DNA of 64,000 nt from Mesorhizobium sp. M4B.F.Ca.ET.058.02.1.1 (GCF_003952505.1 NZ_CP034450.1:2542001-2606000), one strand, 5' to 3'. Numbered from the stretch's first letter, positions 8,957-19,313 are shown. Notes: generated from the letters alone by a model not told the origin. Numbers and translations: made by a program.

Positions 8957-10231
8957 ATGACGCAGAAACTGCCGTTCGAAGCACTATCGGTCGAAACGCT
9001 GCCGGCGCGCCTCGGCGCCAATGAGGCCGTCACCGCGCAGATCGGCAAGGATGCCCGGCGCTGGAAGGTGCGTGAGGTCGGCGACGGCAATCTCAACCTG
9101 GTGTTTATCGTCGAGGGCGACGAAGGCGCGGTCGTCGTCAAGCAGGCCCTGCCCTATGTGCGGCTGGTCGGCGACAGCTGGCCGCTGCCGCTGAAGCGCT
9201 CCTTCTTCGAGTATCACGCGCTGACCAGGCAGGAGCGCCGAGCGCCCGGCTCGGTGCCGTCGATCCACCATTTCGACGAGGCCCAGGCGCTGATCGTCAT
9301 GGAATATCTGGCGCCGCCGCACATCATCCTGCGGCGGGCGCTGATCGAAGGCCGGCAACTGCCGAACATCGCCCGCGACATCGGCCTGTTCATGGCCCGC
9401 ACCCTGTTCCGCGGCTCCGACCTGCATATGCCGACCAAGGACCGCAAAGCCGATTTGGCGCTGTTCGCCGACAATGTCGAGCTATGCGGCATCACCGAGG
9501 ACCTGGTGTTCACCGATCCCTATTTCGACGCCAAGCTGAACCGGCATACGTCGCCGCAGCTCGACGGCCTGGTCGCCGAGCTGCGCGCCGACCGCGACCT
9601 CAAGGTCGAGGCGCAGCGGCTGAAACATCTGTTCGCCGCCAACGCCGAGACGCTCTTGCATGGCGACCTGCATTCCGGCTCGATCATGGTCACCGATACC
9701 GAAACCCGGATGATCGATCCGGAGTTCGCCTTCTATGGCCCGATCGCCTTCGACGTTGGCATGCTGCTCGCCAATTTCTGGATGTCATTCTTCTCGCAGC
9801 GCGGCCATGAAGACAAAGGCAGGCGCGACGCCATGCGCGCCTACCTGCTCGGGGTCACCGACGAAACCTGGGCCGTGTTCCGCGCCGAGTTCTCGCATCT
9901 GTGGCGGACCGAGCGCACCGGCATGCTCTACCACAGAAGCCTGTTCGAGGATCAAGGCGATCTGCTCGGCGCCGAGCAGGCGCTCGACCACATGCTGCAC
10001 TCGATCTGGACCGACCTGCTCGGCTTTGCCGGCATCGAGGTGCACCGGCGCATCCTCGGCCTCGCCCACAATGCCGATTTCGATGCCATTGCCGATCAGG
10101 ATCTGCGCGCCACATGCGAAGCAAAGGCACTGAAGTTCGGCCGCCATCTCGCCGTCAACCGGCGCCAGATTTACAGCATCGACGAGGTCAACAGCCTGGC
10201 CGCGCTGATCGAACAGGAGAGCAGCCTTTGA
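8957..10231 (+). CDS. mtnK: S-methyl-5-thioribose kinase
   Basis: A 424-residue kinase of the choline-kinase-like fold. It phosphorylates methylthioribose, the product of methylthioadenosine nucleosidase, to methylthioribose 1-phosphate in the cytoplasm. Visible motifs are the nucleotide loop GDGNLNLVF (42-50), the catalytic HGDLHSGS (235-242) and the metal-binding DPEFAFYGP (254-262), all characteristic of MtnK. Three ATG codons follow GAGAGG; the third (8957) has the best spacing, though 8951 and 8954 are possible. It is translationally coupled to mtnA by a 4-base overlap and controlled by the operator at 8857-8885. Confidence 0.93.
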   Translation: MTQKLPFEALSVETLPARLGANEAVTAQIGKDARRWKVREVGDGNLNLVFIVEGDEGAVVVKQALPYVRLVGDSWPLPLKRSFFEYHALTRQERRAPGSVPSIHHFDEAQALIVMEYLAPPHIILRRALIEGRQLPNIARDIGLFMARTLFRGSDLHMPTKDRKADLALFADNVELCGITEDLVFTDPYFDAKLNRHTSPQLDGLVAELRADRDLKVEAQRLKHLFAANAETLLHGDLHSGSIMVTDTETRMIDPEFAFYGPIAFDVGMLLANFWMSFFSQRGHEDKGRRDAMRAYLLGVTDETWAVFRAEFSHLWRTERTGMLYHRSLFEDQGDLLGAEQALDHMLHSIWTDLLGFAGIEVHRRILGLAHNADFDAIADQDLRATCEAKALKFGRHLAVNRRQIYSIDEVNSLAALIEQESSL

Positions 10232-11322
10232 ACGTCGGCGACCGCCACTACCGCACCATCTGGCTGAGCGATGACGGCCGCTCGGTCGAGATCATCGACC
10301 AGCGCTGGCTGCCGCATGAGTTCCGCATCGAGACGATCGGCACCGTTGCCGGTATCGCCACCGCGATCCGCGACATGTGGGTGCGCGGCGCGCCGCTGAT
10401 CGGCGTCACCGCCGCCTATGGCGTCGCCATCCAGATGGAAAACGACCCGTCGGATGCGGCGCTCGACGCCGTCTGGGAGACACTGCACGCGACACGCCCG
10501 ACGGCGATCAACCTGCGCTGGGCGCTTGACGAGATGCGGCGGGTTCTGAAGCCGCTGCCGCCGGCCGAGCGGGCCGGGGCCGCCTATCGGCGCGCCGCCG
10601 AGATCGCGGACGAGGATGTCGGGCTGAACCGCGCCATCGGCGAGAACGGGCTTGCCATCATCAAGCAAATCGCGGCGCGAAAAGCACCGGGAGAGACGGT
10701 CAACATCCTGACCCATTGCAACGCCGGCTGGCTGGCGACGGTCGATTACGGCACCGCAACCGCGCCAATATATCTGGCAACCGAGGCCGGCATTCCGGTC
10801 CATGTCTATGTCGACGAGACCAGGCCGCGCAATCAGGGCGCCCAGCTGACCGCCTGGGAGATGGCCGGCCACGGCGTGCCGCACACGCTGATCGTCGACA
10901 ATGCCGGCGGCCATCTGATGCAGCGTCGCCAGATCGACATGGTGATCGTCGGCACCGACCGCACCACCGCGGACGGCGACGTCTGCAACAAGATCGGCAC
11001 CTATCTCAAGGCGCTCGCCGCTTCCGACAACGACGTGCCGTTCTATGTCGCGCTGCCCTCTCCGACCATCGACTGGACGGTGGGCGACGGGCTTGCGGAA
11101 ATCCCGATCGAGGAGCGCTCCGGCGACGAGGTGTCGCTGGTCTGGGGCAAGAACGCCAAGGGCGAGATCGCGCAGGTGCGCGTCTCGCCGGAAGCGACGC
11201 CCGCGGCAAACCCGGCCTTCGACGTCACGCCGGCGCGGCTTGTCACCGGCCTGATCACCGAGCGCGGGGTCGCCAAGGCCTCGCGCGAGGGGCTGAAGGC
11301 GATGTTCCCGGAGCGTGGTTAG
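10228..11322 (+). CDS. mtnA: S-methyl-5-thioribose-1-phosphate isomerase
   Basis: A 364-residue isomerase that converts methylthioribose 1-phosphate to methylthioribulose 1-phosphate. It has the eIF2B-like fold with the catalytic C164 in [11 protein letters not shown] and D244 in [19 protein letters not shown], plus the family motif RGAPLIGV (53-60). The start is TTG 10228, overlapping the mtnK stop (TTGA) and preceded by AGGAG at good spacing; no ATG is available in the right place. No mtnB, mtnC or mtnD follows, so the next step must be encoded elsewhere or use an aldolase as in the DHAP shunt. Confidence 0.93.
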   Translation: MNVGDRHYRTIWLSDDGRSVEIIDQRWLPHEFRIETIGTVAGIATAIRDMWVRGAPLIGVTAAYGVAIQMENDPSDAALDAVWETLHATRPTAINLRWALDEMRRVLKPLPPAERAGAAYRRAAEIADEDVGLNRAIGENGLAIIKQIAARKAPGETVNILTHCNAGWLATVDYGTATAPIYLATEAGIPVHVYVDETRPRNQGAQLTAWEMAGHGVPHTLIVDNAGGHLMQRRQIDMVIVGTDRTTADGDVCNKIGTYLKALAASDNDVPFYVALPSPTIDWTVGDGLAEIPIEERSGDEVSLVWGKNAKGEIAQVRVSPEATPAANPAFDVTPARLVTGLITERGVAKASREGLKAMFPERG

Positions 11323-11362
11323 CCACAAGGAGGAAGATTGGCAGCTGCGGCGACGGCGCTAA

Positions 11363-11391
11363 TTGACAGCGCCGCCCTCCCCCTCCATAGC
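11363..11391 (+). promoter_or_regulatory. Putative sigma70 promoter of ribH2
   Basis: TTGACA (11363-11368) is followed by a 17-base spacer and CATAGC (11386-11391). Transcription would begin near 11398, a few bases before the first paired region of the FMN riboswitch, which is the geometry expected for a riboswitch leader. The -10 box is a weak match. Confidence 0.5.
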
Positions 11392-11404
11392 TTCACCGTT
11401 AAAG

Positions 11405-12094
<690 letters not shown>

Positions 12095-12162
12095 GGCGCG
12101 GTTGCCGGGGTGGCAATCCCGGTAACAGCCTCTAATATCGCGAAAAAACCGAGATCGGGAGC

Positions 12163-13176
12163 ATGCCGGTGCAGACCAAGAAGATCATCAACGACGGCAA
12201 CCGTTCCGTCGACGAGATGCTGGAAGGAATACTGGCCGCGCATCCTCGCCACCTCAGGAGCGTGGACGGCAGCCCGCGCTCGATCATCGCCCGCGACGGG
12301 CCACGGCCAGGCAAGGTCGGGCTGGTCATCGGCGGCGGCTCGGGCCACGAGCCGACCTTTCTCGGCTTCGTCGGCAAGGGGCTGGCGGATGCCGCGGCGG
12401 TCGGCAATGTCTTTGCCTCGCCGCCGCCGGACCCGATCCTCGAATGCGCCAAGGCGGTGAGCCGCGGCGCTGGCGTCCTGTTCATGTACGGCAACTATGC
12501 CGGCGACGTGATGAATTTCGACATGGCGGCCGAGATGGCGGCGATGGACGACATCGAGGTGCGCACGGTGCTGACCACCGACGACGTGGCCTCTGCGCCG
12601 CGCGACCAGCGGGGCAAGCGGCGCGGCGTCGCCGGCAATTTCTTCATCTTCAAGGCGGCGGGCGCGGCCTGCGACCGCATGCTCTCCTTCGACGAAGTCG
12701 AGCGCATCGCCAGGAAGGCCAACGACCACACCTTCACTATGGGCGTGGCGCTGTCGCCCTGCTCGCTGCCGCAGACGCGGCGGCCGAACTTCGAGATCGG
12801 CGCCGACGAGATGGAGATCGGCATGGGCATCCATGGCGAGCCCGGCATCGCGCGCGGCAAGCTCAGGACCGCTGACGAGATCACCGACGAGATGCTGGAC
12901 AGGATCATTGCCGAGATGGCGCCGTCGCGTGGCGACAAGGTCGCGGTGCTGGTCAACTCGCTCGGCTCGACGCCGTTGATGGAGCTCTACATCATGAACC
13001 GGCGCGTCAAGCAGCGGCTCGACGACATCGGCGTCTCGGTGCATGCGACCTGGGTCGGCAATTACTGCACCTCGCTGGAAATGGCCGGCGCCTCGCTGAC
13101 GCTGGAGCATCTCGACGGCGAGCTGCAGACCCTGCTCGACCATCCGTGCGATTGCGCCATGTTCCGCGCCGGCTGA
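12163..13176 (+). CDS. dhaK: Dihydroxyacetone kinase family protein, DhaK subunit
   Basis: A 337-residue DhaK-type subunit, which binds a short-chain ketose covalently through a histidine hemiaminal. Motifs are GGGSGHEP (57-64) and GIHGEPG with the expected substrate His at 224. The downstream DhaL gives a two-subunit kinase; no DhaM or PTS protein is present, so the phosphate donor could be ATP or an unlinked DhaM. Members of this family act on dihydroxyacetone or on D-/L-erythrulose. The position beside erythritol-type genes makes a tetrulose or dihydroxyacetone plausible. ATG 12163 follows GGGAG. Confidence 0.9.
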   Translation: MPVQTKKIINDGNRSVDEMLEGILAAHPRHLRSVDGSPRSIIARDGPRPGKVGLVIGGGSGHEPTFLGFVGKGLADAAAVGNVFASPPPDPILECAKAVSRGAGVLFMYGNYAGDVMNFDMAAEMAAMDDIEVRTVLTTDDVASAPRDQRGKRRGVAGNFFIFKAAGAACDRMLSFDEVERIARKANDHTFTMGVALSPCSLPQTRRPNFEIGADEMEIGMGIHGEPGIARGKLRTADEITDEMLDRIIAEMAPSRGDKVAVLVNSLGSTPLMELYIMNRRVKQRLDDIGVSVHATWVGNYCTSLEMAGASLTLEHLDGELQTLLDHPCDCAMFRAG

Positions 13177-13186
13177 GGGAATTTCC

Positions 13187-13825
13187 ATGACCGCCATCGG
13201 AACGGCAGAGCTGAAGAGAATGTTCGACGCCATCGCCGCGGCGATCGAGGCCGATAAGGACAGGCTCTGCCAACTCGACGGCGTCATCGGCGACGCCGAC
13301 CACGGCATCGCTATGGCGCTCGGCTTCAATGCCGCGCGCGATGCGCTCGCCGCGCTCGATCTTGTGGCGATCGAGCCGACGGCGCTGCTCAACACTGCGG
13401 CGAAATCCTTCCTCAACGCCGTCGGCGCCTCGTCGGGCCCGCTTTATGCGACCGCCTTGATGCGCGCCGCCGCCGCCGTCAAAGGCAAGGCGACGCTGGC
13501 GGCAGACGATGTCATCGCCATGGTCCAGGCGATGGCGCAAGGCATCAAGGATCGCGGCAAGGCCGAAATCGGCGAAAAGACGATGATCGACGCCTGGCAG
13601 CCGGCGGCCGAGGCGGCCGCCGCCGCGCACGCCGCGGGCAAAAGCCTGGCCGAGAGCCTGCAGGCCGCGCTGACCGCCGCCGAAAGCGGCGCCGAAGCGA
13701 CCAAGGACATGATCGCGGCCAAGGGCCGATCCTCGCGGCTCGGCGAGCGTTCGCTCGGCCATATCGACCCGGGTGCTGCCTCGGCCGTCACCGTCATCGG
13801 CGCGATGCGAAGCAGTCTCAATTAG
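13187..13825 (+). CDS. dhaL: Dihydroxyacetone kinase family protein, DhaL subunit
   Basis: A 212-residue all-helical nucleotide-binding subunit. GDADHG at 35-40 is the Mg-ADP/ATP-binding motif of DhaL, and [15 protein letters not shown] is the second conserved block. It starts 10 bases after the dhaK stop, preceded by GAGGGAATTTCC. Its end overlaps by four bases the convergent rpiB-like gene. Together with DhaK it would deliver DHAP or a tetrulose phosphate to the neighbouring isomerases and aldolase. Confidence 0.9.
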   Translation: MTAIGTAELKRMFDAIAAAIEADKDRLCQLDGVIGDADHGIAMALGFNAARDALAALDLVAIEPTALLNTAAKSFLNAVGASSGPLYATALMRAAAAVKGKATLAADDVIAMVQAMAQGIKDRGKAEIGEKTMIDAWQPAAEAAAAAHAAGKSLAESLQAALTAAESGAEATKDMIAAKGRSSRLGERSLGHIDPGAASAVTVIGAMRSSLN

Positions 13826-14262
13826 GCCTTGGCTGCATCCAAACGGTTGATCGCCTGAACATTGCCGGCCGACGGCCCCTTCTCGTCGAATTCCGAGGCG
13901 AGCCAGGTATCGACGATCGCCTTGGCGAGCTCCGGACCGATGACGCGGGCGCCCATGGTGATGATCTGGGCGTTGTTGGATTTCGCCGCGCGCTCGGCCG
14001 AATAGGTGTCGTGGGTGAGTGCGGCGCGGATGCCCGGCACCTTGTTGGCCGAGATCGAGACGCCGATGCCGGTGCCGCAGAACAGGATGCCGCGATCGTT
14101 CTCGCCGTCGACGATGGTCTGGGCGAGCTTTTGCGACAGATCGGCATAGTAGCCGGCCTGGCTGAGGTCGCTGACGCTGAGGCCGGATTTGGTGGCGAGG
14201 TGGGCGGCGATGACGTCGAGCAAGGGCTTGCCGGCGCTGTCCGCTCCAATGGCTATTCGCAT
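13822..14262 (-). CDS. eryI: RpiB-type sugar-phosphate isomerase (EryI-like)
   Basis: A 146-residue RpiB-fold isomerase with the active-site Cys in [16 protein letters not shown], the N-terminal [12 protein letters not shown] phosphate site, and an Asn-Asn-Ala-Gln segment ([16 protein letters not shown]). In Brucella, EryI is the RpiB homologue that converts D-erythrulose 4-phosphate to D-erythrose 4-phosphate, the last step of erythritol breakdown (Barbier and colleagues). The name follows context; a ribose 5-phosphate isomerase B role is the alternative. ATG 14262 follows AGGAAAGGACAAGATC, 28 bases after the upstream isomerase gene ends. Confidence 0.85.
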   Translation of the reverse strand: MRIAIGADSAGKPLLDVIAAHLATKSGLSVSDLSQAGYYADLSQKLAQTIVDGENDRGILFCGTGIGVSISANKVPGIRAALTHDTYSAERAAKSNNAQIITMGARVIGPELAKAIVDTWLASEFDEKGPSAGNVQAINRLDAAKA

Positions 14263-14290
14263 GATCTTGTCCTTTCCTGTTCGAATGATG

Positions 14291-15058
14291 TCAGATCGCG
14301 GCTGAGGCGCGCTGGAGGATGTCGATGTAGCCTTGCGCCCGCCAGGCGGAGCGGCCGATGAAGAGGCCGTCAATGTTTGGTTGGCCGATCAGCTCGGCCG
14401 CGTTGCCGGGGTTGACGCTGCCGCCGTAGAGCACCGGCGGCACCGAAGGCAGCAGGCCGCCGGCAACCGTTTTGATCAGCGCCTGTTGCCTGTCGGCATA
14501 GTCGGAGCTGGCCGGAATGCCCTTGTCACCGATCGCCCAGACGGGCTCATAGGCGAACAGGATTTTTGCTCCCCTCGCCTCGCCTTCGAGGAATTGCAGC
14601 GCGCCCTCGACCTGCGCGGTCAACACGGCATCGGCCTTGCCGCTCTCCCGCTCGGCGAGCGTCTCGCCGACGCAGATCAGCGGGATCAGCCCGTGCCTGA
14701 CCGCCGCCGCCGTCTTCAGGCCGACCGTGTGGTCGGTCTCGCCGAAATGCTGGCGCCGCTCGCTGTGGCCGAGCTCGACCAGGTCGAGGCCGCAATCGCC
14801 GAGCATCAGCGGCGATATCTCGCCGGTCCAGGCGCCGGCATCGGCCCAATGCATGTTCTGGGCACCGACCTTGATGCGCGTCGATGCCAGCGCCTGCTTG
14901 ACCTCGCGCACCGCCGTGAAGGGCGGAATGACGAAGGGCTGGATGCGCTGGTCGAACCCCGGCGCGAAGCCGGCCAGCGCCTTGGCGAAAGCGAGCGCCT
15001 CGGCGAGCGTCTTGTTCATCTTCCAGCTTGTACCGACCCAGTAGACCACGCGTACCAC
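14291..15058 (-). CDS. eryH: Triosephosphate-isomerase-like protein (EryH-like)
   Basis: About 255 residues with the TIM-barrel active-site set: K in GTSWKMNKT, His in ELGHSERR, Glu in [10 protein letters not shown] and the phosphate loop [16 protein letters not shown] instead of the canonical GNWKMNG is seen in the second TPI of rhizobia and Brucella. That enzyme (EryH) isomerises tetrulose phosphates in erythritol catabolism. The start is uncertain: GTG 15058 (used here) or GTG 15049, which has a better spaced GGGGAG; an ATG at 15082 would overlap the repressor gene. It lies between the DeoR repressor and rpiB in one operon. Confidence 0.85.
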   Translation of the reverse strand: MVRVVYWVGTSWKMNKTLAEALAFAKALAGFAPGFDQRIQPFVIPPFTAVREVKQALASTRIKVGAQNMHWADAGAWTGEISPLMLGDCGLDLVELGHSERRQHFGETDHTVGLKTAAAVRHGLIPLICVGETLAERESGKADAVLTAQVEGALQFLEGEARGAKILFAYEPVWAIGDKGIPASSDYADRQQALIKTVAGGLLPSVPPVLYGGSVNPGNAAELIGQPNIDGLFIGRSAWRAQGYIDILQRASAAI

Positions 15059-15062
15059 TCCC

Positions 15063-15833
15063 CTATTCCTTGCCGTCGACAACCGTCAGTGAAACCCCTG
15101 TGGCTTCCAGCTCGTCACGCACGGGCTGGCCGAGTTCGCTGCCGGTGAAGACCGCGTCGAACGCCTTGAGGTCGGTGAGAAAATGCAGCGCCGTGCGGCC
15201 GAACTTGCCGTGATCGACCAGCAGATATTTGCGCCCCGCCGCCGCCATCATCAGGCGCTTGGTCTGCACCACCTCTTGGTCCTGGTGGAAGGCCGAGCTG
15301 CCGTGGATGGCCGACGACGACAGGAAGGCGACGTCGGCACGCAGCGATTTCAGCGTCTCCTCGGCGAGCAGGCCGAAGAAGCCGTGGAACTTCTTGCTGT
15401 ACTGGCCGCCGAGCGCGATCAGCGTGATGCCGCCGACACCGGCGAGATCCTGGATGACGGCGAGATTGTTGGAGATCACCGTCAGCGGGCGAAGATCGGC
15501 GAGGTGCCCGGCGATGCCGCCCGCCGTCGAGCCGTCATCGATAATCACCGTCTGCCCCGGCTCGATCATGGCGACGGCGGCGGCGGCAAGGCGCAGCTTC
15601 TCACCGACCGCCTGCTTTTGCCGGTAGCGGAAATCGCTCTCGAACAGGCCGCTCGGTTGGATCGAGGCGCCGCCTCGCACCTTGCGGAGGAAGCCGTTCT
15701 CCTCCAGCTCGTCGAGGTCGCGATGAACGGTCATCTTCGAGACGCCGAAGCGCGCGGCGAGATCCTCGACGGAGGCGGTGCCGGCCTCCATCAGGAAATC
15801 CATGACGCCTTGCCGGCGGCTGTCGCTCTTCAC
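15063..15833 (-). CDS. DeoR-family transcriptional repressor of the polyol locus
   Basis: A 256-residue DeoR regulator. The N-terminal winged helix (VEDLAARFGVSKMTVHRDLDELEENGFLRKVRGG) is followed by a DeoRC sugar-phosphate sensor domain with the DDGSTAGGIA phosphate loop. GTG 15833 is chosen because GGAGG lies nine bases upstream and it gives the standard family length; longer frames to ATG 15878 or 15899 have no ribosome site and would swallow the palindromes at 15887-15930. It heads an operon with the two isomerases and is divergent from fba, and likely represses both. The S. meliloti erythritol locus has a comparable regulator (EryR). Confidence 0.87.
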   Translation of the reverse strand: MKSDSRRQGVMDFLMEAGTASVEDLAARFGVSKMTVHRDLDELEENGFLRKVRGGASIQPSGLFESDFRYRQKQAVGEKLRLAAAAVAMIEPGQTVIIDDGSTAGGIAGHLADLRPLTVISNNLAVIQDLAGVGGITLIALGGQYSKKFHGFFGLLAEETLKSLRADVAFLSSSAIHGSSAFHQDQEVVQTKRLMMAAAGRKYLLVDHGKFGRTALHFLTDLKAFDAVFTGSELGQPVRDELEATGVSLTVVDGKE

Positions 15834-15886
15834 TCCGCGGTTCCTCCGAGCGTCCGGGCGCCTTGGTCGCTCTTCCATATATAACA

Positions 15887-15930
15887 ACAGATATCGCATT
15901 CATATCACAATATCTGTGATAATGTGACAA
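15887..15930. promoter_or_regulatory. Palindromic operator cluster between the DeoR gene and fba
   Basis: TATCACA-ATATC-TGTGATA (15903-15921) is a perfect 7-base-arm inverted repeat. It is nested with ACAGATAT (15887-15894), which pairs with ATATCTGT (15910-15917), and followed by TGTGACA (15924-15930). The cluster is AT-rich within GC-rich surroundings and sits in the divergent region, a position suited to autoregulation by the DeoR protein and co-control of fba. The remaining stretch to 16100 shows nothing else definite. Confidence 0.6.
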
Positions 15931-16100
15931 TGGCGTGGGATTTTCCTTTGCCGGAGATTGCCGACCTGTAACAAGAATTGCTCCCTGCGACGCGCCGGAC
16001 GGTTGCGGTCCGCCGGGATTCCGGCCAGAAGCATCGGCGGGCTGGACGACGGTCGAACAGCCAGCAACCGAATTCGAAACCAGTTACGGGAGACTATTGG

Positions 16101-17165
16101 GTGGCTCGCATCACACTGAGACAATTGCTCGACCATGCCGCCGAACACGGCTATGGCGTGCCGGCCTTCAACATGAACAACATGGAACAGGGCCTCGCCA
16201 TCATGGAGGCGGCCGAGGAGACCAAGTCGCCGGTCATCCTGCAGGCCAGCCGCGGCGCGCGCGCCTATGCCAATGACGTGGTGCTGGCCAAGCTGATCGA
16301 CGCGCTGGTCGAAATCCACCCCGACATCCCGGTCTGCATGCATCTCGACCACGGCAACAACGAAGCGACCTGCGTCACCGCGATCCAGTACGGCTTCACC
16401 TCGGTGATGATGGACGGCTCGCTCAAGGAAGACGGAAAGTCGCCGGCCGACTACGCCTACAATTCCGGCATCACGCGCCGCGTCGTCGACATGGCGCATT
16501 GGGGCGGCGTCTCGGTCGAAGGCGAGATCGGCGTGCTCGGCTCGCTGGAAAGCGGCGGCGGCGAGCAGGAAGACGGCCACGGCGTCGAAGGCGCAATCAG
16601 CCACGACCAGCTCCTGACCGACCCGGAACAGGCGGTGGAGTTCGTCAAGGACACGCATGTCGACGCGCTGGCGGTGGCCATGGGCACCAGCCACGGCGCC
16701 TACAAATTCTCGCGCAAGCCGGACGGCGCGGTGCTGGCGATGAACGTGATCGAGGAGATCCATCGCCGCCTGCCCAACATGCATCTGGTCATGCATGGCT
16801 CGTCGTCGGTGCCCGAAGAACTGCAGGAGATCATCAACAAATATGGCGGCCAGATGAAGCCGACCTGGGGCGTTCCGGTCGAGGAGATCCAGCGCGGCAT
16901 CAAGCACGGCGTGCGCAAGATCAACATCGACACCGACAACCGCATGGCGCTGACCGGCGCGATCCGCAAGGTGCTGACCGAGAACCCGTCGGAATTCGAC
17001 CCGCGCAAGTACCTGACGCCGGCGATGGCCGCGATGAAGAAGCTCTGCAAGGAGCGCTTCGAGCAGTTCGGCACTGCCGGCAACGCGCCGAAGATCAAGC
17101 CGATCCCGCTGTCGGACATGGCCAAGCGCTACAAGGCGGGCAGCCTCGATCCGAAGTTCGGCTGA
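16101..17165 (+). CDS. fba: Class II fructose-/sedoheptulose-bisphosphate aldolase
   Basis: A 354-residue zinc aldolase of the Calvin-cycle subtype ([24 protein letters not shown] start). Metal and substrate motifs are [25 protein letters not shown] and HGSSSVP, and NIDTDNRMA near residue 275 is the phosphate site. GTG 16101 follows ACGGGAG at nine bases. The family reversibly condenses DHAP with glyceraldehyde 3-phosphate or erythrose 4-phosphate. In this locus, which can yield erythrose 4-phosphate and DHAP, a sedoheptulose-bisphosphate role is an attractive inference. It is divergent from the DeoR repressor and followed by a strong hairpin. Confidence 0.93.
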   Translation: MARITLRQLLDHAAEHGYGVPAFNMNNMEQGLAIMEAAEETKSPVILQASRGARAYANDVVLAKLIDALVEIHPDIPVCMHLDHGNNEATCVTAIQYGFTSVMMDGSLKEDGKSPADYAYNSGITRRVVDMAHWGGVSVEGEIGVLGSLESGGGEQEDGHGVEGAISHDQLLTDPEQAVEFVKDTHVDALAVAMGTSHGAYKFSRKPDGAVLAMNVIEEIHRRLPNMHLVMHGSSSVPEELQEIINKYGGQMKPTWGVPVEEIQRGIKHGVRKINIDTDNRMALTGAIRKVLTENPSEFDPRKYLTPAMAAMKKLCKERFEQFGTAGNAPKIKPIPLSDMAKRYKAGSLDPKFG

Positions 17166-17188
17166 GGTCTGTTCCGACCCGGTTCAAA

Positions 17189-17215
17189 GGGCGTGAGCCA
17201 CAGCGGCTCGCGCCC
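17189..17215. terminator. Bidirectional stem-loop between convergent fba and eryC
   Basis: GGGCGTGAGCC pairs with GGCTCGCGCCC across a five-base loop (one G-T wobble). It lies between the fba stop (17165) and the eryC stop (17218) and is followed by ATTTAC, so it can serve as a terminator for either direction, though the T run is poor. Confidence 0.65.
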
Positions 17216-17217
17216 AT

Positions 17218-18159
17218 TTACTTTGCCTGCCGCGACAGATCCGATCGTCCGGCGTCGATGAACGGCGCCCAGTAGTCGACGGATTCGCGGATCATTGCGA
17301 CGACCTGGTGGTCGACCGGCTCGCGCTCGCGGAAGGACAGTTCCAGGCAGATCTCGTTGTCGGTGCCGCCGCCGCGCCGCACCGTCTCCAGGAATTTCTC
17401 CGGCGTGATACGGCCATCCCTGTTGTAGGCGGCGGTGAAGGGCCAGTGGCCGCCCTTGTTCATCGACGACTGCTTGATGTGGATGATCGGCGATTCTTTC
17501 GGGAAAGCCTCGGCCCAGGCATAGGGGTCGATGTCGGCGGGATTGCTGGAGGTGACGTCGCCATGGTCGATGTCGACCATCATCTTCAACGGGATGGCGA
17601 GGCCCGCAGCTTCGATCTCGCCGTGCAGCGCGCGGCAGCTTTCGATGGTATGGCCGAACTCGCGGCCGACCGACATCGGCTCCCAGAACAGGTAGGTCAG
17701 GCCGGCCGCCTTGGCATGATCGGCGACCTCACGCCAGCATTCCATCGCGATGTCGAGCAGCCGGGCGCGGCGCTCAGGGTCGTCGTAATCCTTGTGGGTG
17801 AAGATCGCGAACTGCGTGCCGATGCCGCTGGCGCCAAGCTCGGCCGAAATGGCGGCGAAGGTCTTGAACCAGTCTACATAGTAGCGGCGCACCTCGGCAT
17901 CGGGATGGCCGAAATGGTTGAGCCGGCCATAGGGGCCGGTCATGCCAGAGGTGATGCGCACGCCGGTGCGGGCAAGTGCTGCCTGGAACAGCCGGACGAA
18001 CTTGGCGATCGTCGCCGCCGGCCAGCCGGGATTGACGAATTCATGTGTGAGCTGGACGTCCCTTATGCCGATGTCATAGGCGATGGCGTCGATCAGGTCG
18101 TCCGGATCGGCAAAGCGGTTGACCAGCGGGTTGGTGTTGAGGGAGAGCGTGAAGGCCAA
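17218..18159 (-). CDS. eryC: Sugar-phosphate isomerase/epimerase (EryC-like)
   Basis: A 313-residue xylose-isomerase-like TIM barrel (AP_endonuc_2 family). Likely metal ligands are in FWEPMS, MVDIDHGD, IHIKQSS and LELSFRERE. It matches EryC of the rhizobial and Brucella erythritol loci in length and placement. There EryC interconverts 3-tetrulose-4-phosphate stereoisomers before the EryH/EryI isomerases act. The start is TTG 18159, with AGGAG eight bases upstream; no better codon exists. It is the last gene of the long minus-strand operon that begins with the transporter. Confidence 0.85.
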   Translation of the reverse strand: MAFTLSLNTNPLVNRFADPDDLIDAIAYDIGIRDVQLTHEFVNPGWPAATIAKFVRLFQAALARTGVRITSGMTGPYGRLNHFGHPDAEVRRYYVDWFKTFAAISAELGASGIGTQFAIFTHKDYDDPERRARLLDIAMECWREVADHAKAAGLTYLFWEPMSVGREFGHTIESCRALHGEIEAAGLAIPLKMMVDIDHGDVTSSNPADIDPYAWAEAFPKESPIIHIKQSSMNKGGHWPFTAAYNRDGRITPEKFLETVRRGGGTDNEICLELSFREREPVDHQVVAMIRESVDYWAPFIDAGRSDLSRQAK

Positions 18160-18239
18160 ATTCCAGACTCCTGTTCAGGCCTGCCCGACAGCGTGACGAC
18201 CGATGGCGCACGCACCCGAACCGCCGGCATGAAGCGCAA

Positions 18240-19313
18240 TCATTGCAGCACGCTGCCGGCGCGCCGGTTGAGCTCCTGGCGGTATTTCTCGGCGTCCCAG
18301 TTCAGGAGCTCGGCATTCTCCTCGATGCTGAGATAGTTGACGCGCGCCGTCGGATCGACGCGGATGACGACATCGGCGAGGCAGCGCGCCATCGCCTCGG
18401 CGCCGGCATTGGCATCCCGGCGCATCAGTATGCCCTTGCCGGGGAAGAGGATGGAGGCTGGAGCCGGCTGCCCGGCAGCCGTTGTCCGCGCCACCACGGC
18501 GGCGGCATTCTCGTTCGGACCGGCGATCGCCGAGCCGATGCCGAGAAAGATCACGTGGTCCGGGTAGAGACTGCCCGAGGCGGCGATCCGGCAACTGGCG
18601 AGATCGGTGGCGGCGGCGTGCGCCTCGATCGCGACCGGAAGGCGGTAGGCACTACCCATGGCGAGCCTGATCAGCGCGTCGATGTCGGGCGCAGGCACCT
18701 TGCGCGGCGCGCGGGCAAGCAGGCCAGTGACGCGCCGCAGCAATAGGTTTGCCTCGGTGACCGTCTCGGCCGCGACCACCAGCCCATGGTTGCCGAGCAC
18801 GAGCACGTCGGTGCCCGGCTTCAGCCGTTCGGCGATGCCTTGCGCCAGCGGCAGGCCCGGCCGGCGATAGGGCACGAAGGCCCAGTCGAGGCCGCGCAGT
18901 CGTTCCTCCAGCAGCGCCTCGGCATTGGCCTGGACGGCGATCGCGATGGTCTCGACGCAGTGGACATGGACGACGACCTTTTGCGGCAGCAATGCATGCA
19001 CCGTCGTCTCAATGGACGGGCGCAACTGGTGCGGGTTGAGCTCGGCAAGCGTGAACACGGCGGCCTTCTCGGCCGCCGGGTCGTTGCGCGCGACGGCATC
19101 GAGCAAGGGCGCCAGCGCCACCGGGACCATGATGTCGTTGCTGGCCGCGTTCATCAGCCAGGTGCCGGAGGCCTTGATCCACAGCACACCGGCTTGCTTG
19201 AGCGAGGTGTTGCCACCGGCGCCCTGGACCAGCAGAGGATCGGCGCCGACACTGGCCGACAGGACGCGCAACGCCTGCAATTCGGCGGCATCGTGATCAT
19301 TGCGTTCTGCCAT
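18240..19313 (-). CDS. Class II aldolase/adducin family protein
   Basis: A 357-residue protein, longer than the 215-residue FucA type. The N-terminal two thirds form a class II aldolase domain with GAGGNTSLK, the zinc pair in HVHCVETIAIA and GNHGLVV. The C-terminal 120 residues are less familiar but resemble the linker of RhaD-type proteins that lack the dehydrogenase. ATG 19313 shares one base with the glpD-like stop (TGATG), so the two are coupled. The Brucella erythritol pathway needs no aldolase, so this may serve another polyol, cleave a ketose phosphate or decarboxylate an oxo-acid phosphate. The true reaction cannot be read from sequence. Confidence 0.82.
   Translation of the reverse strand: MAERNDHDAAELQALRVLSASVGADPLLVQGAGGNTSLKQAGVLWIKASGTWLMNAASNDIMVPVALAPLLDAVARNDPAAEKAAVFTLAELNPHQLRPSIETTVHALLPQKVVVHVHCVETIAIAVQANAEALLEERLRGLDWAFVPYRRPGLPLAQGIAERLKPGTDVLVLGNHGLVVAAETVTEANLLLRRVTGLLARAPRKVPAPDIDALIRLAMGSAYRLPVAIEAHAAATDLASCRIAASGSLYPDHVIFLGIGSAIAGPNENAAAVVARTTAAGQPAPASILFPGKGILMRRDANAGAEAMARCLADVVIRVDPTARVNYLSIEENAELLNWDAEKYRQELNRRAGSVLQ

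Noticed and set aside
12163..13825. PTS-dependent dihydroxyacetone kinase
   Set aside because: Not excluded by the two subunits, but no DhaM, HPr or EI gene lies nearby, so PTS coupling cannot be claimed.
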